Below are positions 1 through 6,968 of a stretch of 27,526 nucleotides of DNA, one piece after another. Location: NCBI GenBank assembly GCA_021371965.1, contig JAJFVE010000049.1, forward strand, positions 1-27,526, written 5' to 3'. Numbering within the stretch: position 1 is the stretch's first letter; every line of letters starts with the position of its first letter. Position numbers and translations under genes: made by a program. The DNA comes from Planctomycetaceae bacterium (GTDB taxonomy: Bacteria > Planctomycetota > Phycisphaerae > SM23-33). The notes under the pieces are model-generated. The model had not been told where the DNA came from and made no database searches. It was given only the letters and a program-made list of their open reading frames with translations.

Positions 1-2039
1 AGGTGCTGCACGGCAAGAATTTTTTCAAGGACGAGTTTGGCATCGACGTGCGGAATCTGTGGATCCCCGACGTATTCGGTTATTCGGCGTCGATGCCGCA
101 GATCATGAAGCGCGCGGGCGTGGACTACTTCCTGACGCAGAAGATGTCGTGGAGCCAGTTCAACAAGTTCCCGCACACGACGTTCCGCTGGCGCGGGATC
201 GACGGCAGCGAACTGCTGACGCACTTTCCGCCGGAGAACACGTACAACTCGACGCTGCGCCCCGAGAGCATGGCCGCGGCCGAGAAGAACTTCCGCGAGC
301 GCGACGTGCTGGATGAGATGATGGTACTCTTCGGTTTCGGCGACGGCGGCGGGGGCCCCAAGGCCGAGCACATCGAGCGCGGGCGGCGGCAGGCGGACCT
401 CGAAGGCGCGCCGCGCGTCCAATTTGGCACGGCGCAGGCGTTCTTCGATCGCTTGGAAAAGCATCGCGCGGCCGTGCCGGTGTGGTCGGGCGAGCTGTAC
501 CTCGAACTGCACCGCGGCACGCTGACAACCCAAGGCCGCACCAAGCGCGGCAATCGCAAGCTCGAGCTGGCGCTGCGCGAGGCGGAGTATCTCTGCTCGT
601 GTGCGGGCCTGGCGGAGTATCCGCAGCAGGAGTTCGATGGGTTCTGGAAGACCCTGCTGGTCAACCAGTTCCACGACATCATTCCAGGATCAAGCATTCA
701 CAAGGTCTATGAGCAGACCGAGCGCGAGCACGCAGAGGCGCTGAGCCAGTGCAGGGGCCTGACCGCCCAGGCTGCCGGCTCGCTGCTGAAGGACGACGAC
801 TCAGCGGTCACGCTGGTCAACACGCTCAACACGCCGGTCGTCCAGAGCGTGGTCTTGCCCGCCGGCTGGGACGGAGCGGTCGAGGATGCCGGACGAAGCG
901 TCCCGGTGCAGCAGGAATCGGACGGTTCGGTCGTCGCGGCGGTGGAGCTGGCGCCTCAGCGAATCGTCACGCTGATAAAGGGCCAGGGTTCCGCGTCGCC
1001 CTGTCGTCCGCAGGGGCTGGTGCTTGAGAACGATCTGGTGCGGTATGAGCTGTCGGCCGAGGGACAGGTCGTGGCCGCGTACGACAAGGCCGCCCGGCGC
1101 GAGATTTTGGCCGCCGGCGGGGGGGGCAACGTGCTGACGCTGTATGAGGACCGCCCGGCGGCGTGGGACGCGTGGGACATCGATATCTATTACGAGCAGC
1201 AGGTCCTGGAGACGGCGCGGGCGGTGGCTCTCGAGTCGCTGGGGGCCGGGCCGGTGCGCCAGGGGCTTCGCCTCGTGCTGGCGGTGGGCAGCTCGCGCAT
1301 CGAACAGAGCGTGTATCTTGCTGCCGGCAGCAAGCGGCTGGACTTTGTGACGGTTGTCGACTGGCAGGAGCGCCACCGCATGCTTCGGACGGCCTTTGCC
1401 GTCAACGTCCAGTCCGAGTCGGCGGCGTTCGAGATCCAGTACGGATATGTGCGGCGCAACACGCACCGCAATGTCAGTTGGGACATGGCCCGCTTCGAGG
1501 TCGCCGCCCAGCGCTGGGTTGACCTGTCCGACAACCAGTACGGCGTCGCGCTGCTCAACGACTGCAAGTACGGCCACAAGGTGCATGAGAACGTGCTGGA
1601 CCTCAACCTGCTGCGCAGCCCCACGCACCCCGACCCCGACGCCGACCAGGGCCGCCACGAGGTCACCTACAGCCTCCTTCCGCACGAGGGCGCGCTGATC
1701 GACTCGGACGTGATGGACCAGGCCGCGGCGCTCAATCAGCCGCCGCTGGTGCTGCCGGGTAAGCGTGCGGCCGCCATCCGCCCGCCGGTGATCGTCAGCG
1801 GCAAGGGCGTGAGCCTGGCTGTGCTCAAGAAAGCGGAAAAGACAGACTGCCTCGTGCTGCGCTTGGTGGAAACCCGGGGCTGTCGCACCGAAGCGACGGT
1901 GGAGCTGGCCGATGCGGGCGCGCACCTGGTCGAGTGCGACGTGATGGAATGGACCGACCTGGCCGATCTGGGCGGTCCGACGGTGTACGTCCCCCTGGCG
2001 CCGTTCGAGATCCGCACGTTCAAGATCGTCAAGAAGTGA
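1..2039 (+). CDS. Alpha-mannosidase, GH38 family (5' end outside window)
   Basis: Retaining alpha-mannosidase of glycoside hydrolase family 38, expected to release alpha-linked mannose from oligosaccharides or glycans. The open frame runs in from the left edge; the GTG at position 3 falls inside a conserved block, so it is not the real start. About 679 codons are visible, whereas bacterial members are usually 850-1050 residues, so roughly 200-350 N-terminal residues lie upstream. The motif LWIPDVFGYSASMPQI carries the predicted nucleophile Asp (codon 69-71), by family analogy. Further family blocks are FPHTTFRWRGIDG, ELYLELHRGTLTTQG and NQFHDIIPGSSIHKVYEQ, followed by the beta-rich C-terminal mannosidase domains ending in APFEIRTFKIVKK. 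Whether the protein is exported cannot be judged without its N-terminus. A secreted phosphoesterase gene follows 113 bp downstream on the same strand. Family assignment is firm; the natural substrate is unknown. Confidence 0.93.
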   Translation, partial: VLHGKNFFKDEFGIDVRNLWIPDVFGYSASMPQIMKRAGVDYFLTQKMSWSQFNKFPHTTFRWRGIDGSELLTHFPPENTYNSTLRPESMAAAEKNFRERDVLDEMMVLFGFGDGGGGPKAEHIERGRRQADLEGAPRVQFGTAQAFFDRLEKHRAAVPVWSGELYLELHRGTLTTQGRTKRGNRKLELALREAEYLCSCAGLAEYPQQEFDGFWKTLLVNQFHDIIPGSSIHKVYEQTEREHAEALSQCRGLTAQAAGSLLKDDDSAVTLVNTLNTPVVQSVVLPAGWDGAVEDAGRSVPVQQESDGSVVAAVELAPQRIVTLIKGQGSASPCRPQGLVLENDLVRYELSAEGQVVAAYDKAARREILAAGGGGNVLTLYEDRPAAWDAWDIDIYYEQQVLETARAVALESLGAGPVRQGLRLVLAVGSSRIEQSVYLAAGSKRLDFVTVVDWQERHRMLRTAFAVNVQSESAAFEIQYGYVRRNTHRNVSWDMARFEVAAQRWVDLSDNQYGVALLNDCKYGHKVHENVLDLNLLRSPTHPDPDADQGRHEVTYSLLPHEGALIDSDVMDQAAALNQPPLVLPGKRAAAIRPPVIVSGKGVSLAVLKKAEKTDCLVLRLVETRGCRTEATVELADAGAHLVECDVMEWTDLADLGGPTVYVPLAPFEIRTFKIVKK

Positions 2040-2056
2040 ATCTCTGCGCCGTGCCT

Positions 2057-2072
2057 CTGCCGCAAGCGGCAG
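2057..2072 (+). terminator. Small perfect hairpin after the GH38 gene
   Basis: A 7-bp perfect inverted repeat, CTGCCGC-aa-GCGGCAG, lies 18 bp after the alpha-mannosidase stop. No run of T follows it, so it may be a weak or factor-assisted terminator, or an mRNA 3'-end stabiliser. The role is inferred from position only. Confidence 0.35.
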
Positions 2073-2152
2073 ATAGGGTTCTTCGCGAACTGTGATTTTG
2101 GTATCGTAGGTTGCGACAAGATTTCCCCTGCACTCGAAAGGAAGGCTCTGTC

Positions 2153-3628
2153 ATGATCATGCACAAGCCCCTGTCGTGGTTTAGCTGCTCTGCTATCACT
2201 GTTGTCATGCTGGCTGCCGCCGCGCAGGGCCAGCCGGGGGATGCCAAGAACGTCCTGACCGGGGCGGCGTGGACGACGGCCGCGGGCGAGGCGGGCACCG
2301 TGACGGCCAAGGCGGTGTTCACCGTGGCGGACCTCTCTGCCGTGGGCGGCCTGGCGGTGGCGCCGGGGGCAGGGCAGAAGAGCTGCACGATCAACGGCAA
2401 GCTCGTGGAAGGGCCCATCGCGAAGATATCCTATGCGGCCATTCCGCTGGACCCGGCCAAGTACCTCGTCAAGGGCGAGAATGTGATCGTGGTGACGGCC
2501 GCGGGCGACGCGAAGTCCGACGCCGCCAAGCTCGCCGCGCGGGTGGAACTGTTGGCGCCCGAGGCGCTGGCGATTCGCACCGGTCCGGCGCTGGGGGCCA
2601 TCAGCGCCGAGTCGTTCACCGTAATCTGCCGCACGAACCTGCCTGCGGTGGTGACGGTGACGGCCAAGAGCGACGCCGGCAAGGAGACGACGGCCTCGAG
2701 TCAGCGCGGGTTCTATCACCGCCTCCAGGTGCCGCTGGCGGCGGGGACCAAGAGCTTCACGTATGCGGCCGCGGCCGTTTGCGGCAAGGCGTCGTCGTCG
2801 GCCGGGCCGTTCACGGTGACCGTTCCGGCCAGCGACGGGCAGAGCTTCCGCTTTGCGGCCACGGGCGACTGCCGCACGCATTGGCAGCGGTGGCAGATGG
2901 TGGCCGAAGCGATCGCCAAGTCCAAGCCGGACCTGATGCTTTTCAGCGGCGACATGGTCACCAGCGGCGGCAGCGACGAGATCTGGGACCGCGAGTTCTT
3001 CGGTCCGGCCAAGGGCCTGATGACGTTCGTGCCGACGTACCCGGTGATCGGCAATCACGAGAACAACTGCCCGGAATATTCCGATCTGTTCTACACCCCC
3101 GGCGGCGACGGTCGGGCCAAGAACTGGTCGCAGCAGATCGGCCAGACGCTGCTGATCGGTATCGACGGCACGCAGAAGTGGGAGGCCGCCTCGGACAACA
3201 CCAAGTGGCTCGAAGGCGTGCTCAAGGACTCCAAGGCGAAGTTCATCTTCCTGATGTCGCACTATCCGGGATGGACGAGCGGCTCGCACGCGAAGATTCC
3301 CGAAGCGACGATGCTCGCCAGCCGCAACGTCATCCTGCCGCTGCTGGCCAGGTACAAGGCCACGGCCATGATCGTCGGCCACGACCACAACTACGAGCGC
3401 AGCGAACTGCCCGCCGACAAGGGCGTCACCTCGATCACCAGCGGTGCGGCCGGCGCGCCGCTGCGCGGGCAGACCAAGATCCCCGACAAATATAATCCCT
3501 ATACCAAGAAGTTCTACGCCAGCCTGTGCTACTGCATCTTCGAGGTGACGGCCGACAAGTGCGAGATGAAAACCTACGACCTCAACGGCAACGTGATCGA
3601 CGAGCGCACGTTCGAGCCGCGAAAATAG
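2153..3628 (+). CDS. Secreted purple acid phosphatase-like metallophosphoesterase
   Basis: Predicted exported calcineurin-like phosphoesterase of 491 residues. The ATG at 2153 is chosen because GGAAGG ends 7 bp upstream; a longer frame from TTG 2111 lacks such a site. Residues 1-26 form a signal peptide (MIMHKPLSWF, then a hydrophobic stretch ending AAAAQG). About residues 27-130 form a beta-rich N-terminal part, then a purple-acid-phosphatase-like fibronectin-type domain (starting near ALAIRTGPALG). The metal-binding motifs follow in canonical order: GDCRTH (D239), SGDMV (D267), GNHEN (N301, H302), SHYPGW (H370) and GHDHNYER (H410, H412). It is expected to hydrolyse phosphoesters outside the cytoplasm with a two-metal centre. 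The GH38 gene precedes it and a terminator-like hairpin follows it. The exact substrate is not readable from sequence. Confidence 0.9.
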   Translation: MIMHKPLSWFSCSAITVVMLAAAAQGQPGDAKNVLTGAAWTTAAGEAGTVTAKAVFTVADLSAVGGLAVAPGAGQKSCTINGKLVEGPIAKISYAAIPLDPAKYLVKGENVIVVTAAGDAKSDAAKLAARVELLAPEALAIRTGPALGAISAESFTVICRTNLPAVVTVTAKSDAGKETTASSQRGFYHRLQVPLAAGTKSFTYAAAAVCGKASSSAGPFTVTVPASDGQSFRFAATGDCRTHWQRWQMVAEAIAKSKPDLMLFSGDMVTSGGSDEIWDREFFGPAKGLMTFVPTYPVIGNHENNCPEYSDLFYTPGGDGRAKNWSQQIGQTLLIGIDGTQKWEAASDNTKWLEGVLKDSKAKFIFLMSHYPGWTSGSHAKIPEATMLASRNVILPLLARYKATAMIVGHDHNYERSELPADKGVTSITSGAAGAPLRGQTKIPDKYNPYTKKFYASLCYCIFEVTADKCEMKTYDLNGNVIDERTFEPRK

Positions 3629-3664
3629 CCGCCAAGGGACTTGGCGAAAGGCGATGACTGCCGC

Positions 3665-3726
3665 CCGCAGAGGCCGCTGAGGATGTGAAGAGACAAAAAA
3701 ACCTCTTCCCTCAGCGACCTCTGCGG
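3665..3726. terminator. Long nested hairpin between convergent genes
   Basis: An 18-bp inverted repeat with one mismatch pairs 3665-3682 with 3709-3726 (arms start CCGCAGAGG and end CCTCTGCGG). A second perfect stem, GAAGAG/CTCTTC (3687-3692 with 3703-3708), sits inside around an A-rich loop. It lies between two convergent stops (3628 on plus, 3752 on minus), so a bidirectional terminator is the simplest reading. Confidence 0.6.
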
Positions 3727-3751
3727 CTAACCACTATCCTGCTCCCGCACG

Positions 3752-4576
3752 TCAGGCCCTGCGACGGCGCATCATCGCCGCGAGGGAGCCGATGGCCAGC
3801 AGGCTTATCGTCGCCGGCTCGGGGATGTCGCTGGTGACATACTCGCCGTCGAAGGCCAGGGCCATCACGATCTGCTTGCCGCCGTACCAGGCCATGTACC
3901 CGTCTTGGAGCAAGCCGCCGCCCAGCGTGTTAGTGGTGTATGAGGACCCCAAGTACGCCATCGTGGCACTGTAAGCAGCGGTCTGTTGCCAATACCAGTC
4001 CTCTCGCCACACCAGTTGAGACTGAAAGACGTACGTGGTTCCGGGGTCGAGGAGGATGGCCGTGTCGAGCGCCCATTCGGCCATCACCGGGTTCCACGGT
4101 ACGCCGCCGTAGTATGCCCCGGCGGGGCTTCCGGTCAGCAGATTTTCTGAAGCCAGGACCGTCCCAACTCCGGACTTGCTGGGGAATGTGGGCGACCCGC
4201 TGTACGTGCTGACGTTGAAGTTGAGAATGTCCTCGCGCCAACCATTCTGATACTCGTTGAAATTGCCGATGTTCCAATAGATCGCCGTCAACTGGAACTT
4301 GGTGTCCGGCGGTCCGGCGGGAACCACAAAGGTCTGGAACAGATCGCTATATGGGATCTGGTCGTAGCCTCCGGTCAGGCTCGCCGCGTCGGGGTTGCCG
4401 GCGTAGTATCCCGGATCGGCTGTGGCAAACACGCCCGTGGCGGGGGTGCTCAAATACGTCACGTTGACGTACGAACCGACCTGGCTGGGATCGCCGCCGT
4501 AGATGACGGCTTGGGCCGCGCCGGCCAGCGACAACACGAGGCCAACCGCCAACGCTAACGCGATTGTCTTTCGCAT
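3752..4576 (-). CDS. PEP-CTERM sorting domain protein (unknown ectodomain)
   Basis: Secreted protein of 274 residues. Residues 1-23 are a signal peptide (MRKTIALALAVGLVLSLAG, cut near AQA). The C-terminus has the PEP-CTERM signature: DIPEPATISLLAIG, a hydrophobic helix, and a terminal RRRRA. Such proteins are normally cleaved and anchored by an exosortase; none is in this window. The ectodomain (about 24-245) is rich in Tyr, Trp, Gly and Thr, looks beta-rich, and matches no family I recognise. The start has an excellent ribosome site (CAGGAGAACTCAG before ATG). It is the last of three PEP-CTERM genes in a row on this strand, separated from the next by a hairpin repeat, and differs in ectodomain from both, so only the sorting tail is shared. 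Confidence 0.88.
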   Translation of the reverse strand: MRKTIALALAVGLVLSLAGAAQAVIYGGDPSQVGSYVNVTYLSTPATGVFATADPGYYAGNPDAASLTGGYDQIPYSDLFQTFVVPAGPPDTKFQLTAIYWNIGNFNEYQNGWREDILNFNVSTYSGSPTFPSKSGVGTVLASENLLTGSPAGAYYGGVPWNPVMAEWALDTAILLDPGTTYVFQSQLVWREDWYWQQTAAYSATMAYLGSSYTTNTLGGGLLQDGYMAWYGGKQIVMALAFDGEYVTSDIPEPATISLLAIGSLAAMMRRRRA

Positions 4577-4622
4577 CTGAGTTCTCCTGAGAAGAAATTG
4601 GTATTGTCTTGGGCACTGGCGG

Positions 4623-4685
4623 TAAATGCAGCGACCGGCCGTCCTGCTCCGCCCGAGGGCGTCGCAGGACGGTCACTCGCATTTA
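4623..4685 (-). repeat. GTCCTGC-type intergenic hairpin, copy 1
   Basis: Long imperfect inverted repeat in the gap between two PEP-CTERM genes. The ends TAAATGC/GCATTTA (4623-4629 with 4679-4685) pair perfectly, and the core GTCCTGC/GCAGGAC (4641-4647 with 4664-4670) is flanked by further GACCG/CGGTC pairing. The core matches the hairpin at 5575-5616. It could terminate the upstream PEP-CTERM transcript or be a dispersed palindromic repeat. Confidence 0.6.
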
Positions 4686-4691
4686 CAAACT

Positions 4692-5444
4692 CTAAGAAGC
4701 AGCATGGATACGTCGGCGGATCAAGGCCGCCGCGCCGCCGATGGCCAGCAGACTCATCGTCGCCGGCTCGGGGACATCGCCGACGGCACCTTCGAGGAAC
4801 CGCACTTCGCCAATGCCGGTTTCGTTGGCATTTCCATTGGTGGCGTAGTTGGTGTGGATCTCGATGAGAACATACCGGGCCTGGAAGTCTGCCGGATCGA
4901 GCGCGTCGGTGATGCCAGTGGGGTCCGACGTCGCCTTGCTCAGCGTGTAATCGCCCAGCAATGTCCAGCCGGTGGAGACAAAGGCCTGCCCTTGACTGTC
5001 GCCGCCGGAGCCGACCGGGATCGCCCCCGTGCCCGCCGACGTCTGGTACCAGATCGAGACGTCTTTGGCGCCGCGGTCGCCGCCGTCGGGGCCGCCCCAG
5101 CCGGGCTCATTGTAGTTCCAGATCTGAAGCTGGCCGATGGCATAATCCGCACCCATGTTGACCATGAGCCAACGTTGTCCGGCGGTCCAGGGTTCGCTGC
5201 CGACGCCGGTCTGTGTAAACCAACTATTCGAAATGTTGTCGCCTCCCGAGTGGTTGGTGCCACTTAAGCCGCTGCCGTTGAAGGCGGCGATCGGAGTACG
5301 CGCGGGGCCATCCCATGGATACAAACTGTCCGCGTCGGCCGTAAATCCGGCGGGATCGATCGGATCGCCTACTGCCGCCTGGGCCGCACCGGTCAAGGCC
5401 AACATCAGACCGACTGCTAGAACTGCTGCAAGAGTGTGTTTCAT
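4692..5444 (-). CDS. PEP-CTERM protein with F5/8-type-C-like (discoidin-like) domain
   Basis: Secreted protein of 250 residues from the ATG at 5444: signal peptide 1-24 (MKHTLAAVLAVGLMLALTG, cut near AQA), then an ectodomain that looks like a galactose-binding/discoidin fold. Signs of this are the surface loops around SNSWFTQTGVGSEPWTAGQ, the strand WLMVNMGADYAIGQLQIWNY, and ARYVLIEIHTNY followed by GIGEVRFLE near the end. Such domains usually bind carbohydrate or other surface ligands. The tail VPEPATMSLLAIGGAAALIRRR is the PEP-CTERM signal. CAGGAGAATCAG precedes ATG 5444. An in-frame ATG at 5495, with its own site GAGAAGG, would add 17 mostly polar residues before the signal peptide; the shorter form gives a normal signal peptide and is preferred. 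The ligand is unknown and the fold assignment is by pattern only. Confidence 0.85.
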   Translation of the reverse strand: MKHTLAAVLAVGLMLALTGAAQAAVGDPIDPAGFTADADSLYPWDGPARTPIAAFNGSGLSGTNHSGGDNISNSWFTQTGVGSEPWTAGQRWLMVNMGADYAIGQLQIWNYNEPGWGGPDGGDRGAKDVSIWYQTSAGTGAIPVGSGGDSQGQAFVSTGWTLLGDYTLSKATSDPTGITDALDPADFQARYVLIEIHTNYATNGNANETGIGEVRFLEGAVGDVPEPATMSLLAIGGAAALIRRRIHAAS

Positions 5445-5507
5445 CTGATTCTCCTGTATGCCTGAAAGAGCGGTTTCCTGATTCTCCTGGTGCATTTCAT
5501 CCTTCTC
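5445..5507 (-). promoter_or_regulatory. Conserved leader segment of PEP-CTERM gene, with possible in-frame upstream start
   Basis: On the minus strand, GAGAAGG (5501-5507) lies 5 bp before ATG 5495, which opens 17 codons (MHQENQETALSGIQENQ) that run in frame into the PEP-CTERM start at 5444. The motif CAGGAGAATCAG occurs twice in this leader. The DNA resembles the leader of the paralogue at 6448: both have ATGCACCAGG, CAGGAAAC and ACAGGAGAATCA in the same order. The two leaders differ in length by two bases, so the reading frame relative to the main gene is not kept. It may be a shared untranslated region or a translated leader. Confidence 0.45.
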
Positions 5508-5574
5508 GTGATTTTTCGTAACACCTCCTCGAAGTTTTCTGCGATGCGTGCTCGATCACGACACCCCTCAGGCG

Positions 5575-5616
5575 GGCGGCCGTCCTGCTTTGCCAAGGCT
5601 CTGCAGGACGGCCGCC
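5575..5616 (-). repeat. GTCCTGC-type intergenic hairpin, copy 2
   Basis: A perfect 14-bp inverted repeat, GGCGGCCGTCCTGC (5575-5588) with its complement at 5603-5616, around a 14-base loop. It shares the CCGTCCTGC/GCAGGACGG core with the element at 4623-4685. It lies between two PEP-CTERM genes, downstream of the 5708-6448 gene in its direction of transcription, as a terminator would. No T-run follows on the minus strand. Confidence 0.6.
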
Positions 5617-5707
5617 GACACTGACTTTGGCTCCCCGGCGCCGATCCTTCTATCCGGCATGGCCAGAGGCCTCCGGCTCACCTTGAGCCGGTTGATTGAT
5701 TACACTC

Positions 5708-6448
5708 CTAGGCCCTGCGGCGGCGAATCAGGGCCGCCAGACCGCCGATGGCCAGCAGGCTCATCGTCGCCGGCTCGGGGACTAGAACATCGCCGGTTGC
5801 AATCACATCATTCCAACCGGCCCATTGTCCAGCCCCGGTGTTCACTGATGTGAAATCCAAGGTGTCGCCCGGCGCAACGGTGACCACTACGGACCCCATT
5901 GACACTCTGGTGCCATTGCCCTGCAGACCTGAATCCCACAGGGGGCTGGCAAAGTTGCCATTCTTCACTATTCTTACCTGGCAATCGCCCCACCCATCCG
6001 AACCGCCTCCCCCCAAGCCAGTGATCGTAATCGTGCCGGACACATCGGATGTCCACCTCAGCACGGGCCTCCAGTGGCCGATCTGGTCATGGTTGTTGTC
6101 ATAGACATTGACAAGGCCACCAGCATTTGGGTTAAAATCCACTTCGGTCCAAGCGGGGAAGTTCGAGTTAGCGGTGCCATCCATGTAATAGATTCTCCAT
6201 GAGTCAGGGGCTGAGTACATGGGCGTCGTTGCGTTGGCAACATAATCCACAGCCAATGCCTGCCACTTGCTGTTACCCACCGTGCCCGTGTCGCCCCAGA
6301 TGCCGCCAGGAGCTCCTGCCGTCGCAGTGTTCGGCCAAGCGGCCAGATAGTCGGCCTCCATATCGAAGACGGTGGTCGCTGCCCGTGCCGCGCCAGCCAA
6401 GACCATCACCAGACCGACTGCTAAAACTGCTGTAATAGTGTGCTTCAT
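5708..6448 (-). CDS. PEP-CTERM sorting domain protein
   Basis: Secreted protein of 246 residues. Residues 1-23 are a signal peptide (MKHTITAVLAVGLVMVLAG, cut near ARA). The tail VPEPATMSLLAIGGLAAL plus RRRRA is a PEP-CTERM sorting signal. The ectodomain contains beta-strand-like segments such as GTITITGLGGGGSDGWGDCQ and VVVTVAPGDTLDFTSVNTG; this pattern recalls jelly-roll or exported matrix proteins but I cannot name the family. The start is marked by CAGGAGAATCAA just before the ATG. Its first residues and its leader DNA resemble those of the gene at 5444, so the two are likely paralogues whose ectodomains diverged. A 25-codon leader ORF ends on its start codon. An exosortase elsewhere in the genome would be needed for processing. 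Confidence 0.87.
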   Translation of the reverse strand: MKHTITAVLAVGLVMVLAGAARAATTVFDMEADYLAAWPNTATAGAPGGIWGDTGTVGNSKWQALAVDYVANATTPMYSAPDSWRIYYMDGTANSNFPAWTEVDFNPNAGGLVNVYDNNHDQIGHWRPVLRWTSDVSGTITITGLGGGGSDGWGDCQVRIVKNGNFASPLWDSGLQGNGTRVSMGSVVVTVAPGDTLDFTSVNTGAGQWAGWNDVIATGDVLVPEPATMSLLAIGGLAALIRRRRA

Positions 6449-6522
6449 TTGATTCTCCTGTGCGTAAAAGAAAAGCTAGTTTCCTGTTCTGCCTGGTGCA
6501 TCCCTGCGTTGTTGCGATCCAT
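6445..6522 (-). CDS. Candidate 25-residue leader peptide overlapping PEP-CTERM start
   Basis: A short ORF too small for routine gene calling: ATG at 6522, 25 codons (MDRNNAGMHQAEQETSFSF, then THRRIK), stop TGA at 6447-6445. The stop overlaps the PEP-CTERM start as ATGA. A strong ribosome site, GAGGAAGG (6529-6536), sits 6 bp before its ATG, better placed than expected by chance. An internal ATG at 6501 matches the leader ATG of the paralogue at 5495 (both begin MHQ and contain QET). The geometry suggests translational coupling. Against coding selection, the two leaders stand in different frames relative to their main genes. Confidence 0.4.
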   Translation of the reverse strand: MDRNNAGMHQAEQETSFSFTHRRIK

Positions 6523-6968
6523 CGTGAACCTTCCTCTATGGTTCCTGCAAGTCACCGACTTGTGATGATCTCCTTTCTCCGGCCGGGGGCCGGGACCATC
6601 CTGAAATTTGTTCTGCCCAGCCAAGGCGCACAAAGGCTGCCTTGGCGAAAACTGTTTGGAGGCTGCCTCCTCGTCAGGCAGCAAAATTCTCCTAAAGACA
6701 GACCGGAACGAAACCAGATCAAAAACAGGCGTCAAAGCTACTCCAGTCATTCCCTGAAGCAACTCGACGCGGGGGATGGTACGCCAAACGGCCAAAAAGT
6801 GGAATGGCTGAAACTGACAATCTTATGTCTCAAAATGATATTGTGTTTCCAGAGCCGATGATCTCAAGGTACATTCATGGGCGGCAAGCAGCGAATCGGG
6901 TGAACTCCTTCTGCCGCCTGGCTCCTGCTCTCCCGTGCCGGGTTGCCATGAACCGATGGTGAGATAGT
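6523..6968. promoter_or_regulatory. 446-bp divergent intergenic region
   Basis: No convincing gene lies between the leader ORF of the PEP-CTERM gene (minus) and the AraC-family gene (plus). The left half holds four hairpins described separately. The right half must carry promoters for both directions. On the plus strand CTGACA (6814-6819), 17 bases, then GATATT (6837-6842) is a modest sigma70-like pair upstream of the AraC gene. On the minus strand I could not find a convincing promoter. Open frames of 116 and 133 codons here show no family resemblance and were left out. Confidence 0.45.
6548..6682 (-). ncRNA. Candidate structured 5' leader with four hairpins
   Basis: Reading the minus strand 5' to 3', four uninterrupted perfect stems follow each other before the leader-ORF ribosome site: a 7-bp stem (6676-6682 with 6662-6668, GCTGCCT/AGGCAGC), an 8-bp stem (6639-6646 with 6620-6627, GCCAAGGC/GCCTTGGC), a 6-bp GC stem with 3-base loop (6588-6593 with 6579-6584, CCGGCC/GGCCGG), and a 6-bp stem with 3-base loop (6557-6562 with 6548-6553, CAAGTC/GACTTG). 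The spacing to GAGGAAGG at 6529-6536 is short. It matches no riboswitch class I recognise. It may be a cis-regulatory RNA, or a cluster of unrelated palindromes. Confidence 0.4.

Noticed and set aside
1736..3388. A 550-codon minus-strand open frame opposite the GH38 and phosphoesterase genes
   Set aside because: Both plus-strand genes have full catalytic motifs, and the opposite frame shows only low-complexity Arg/His/Gly sequence.
6460..6861. A 133-codon plus-strand open frame in the divergent intergenic region
   Set aside because: No ribosome site of quality, no family resemblance, and it overlaps the hairpin cluster and the leader of the opposite gene.
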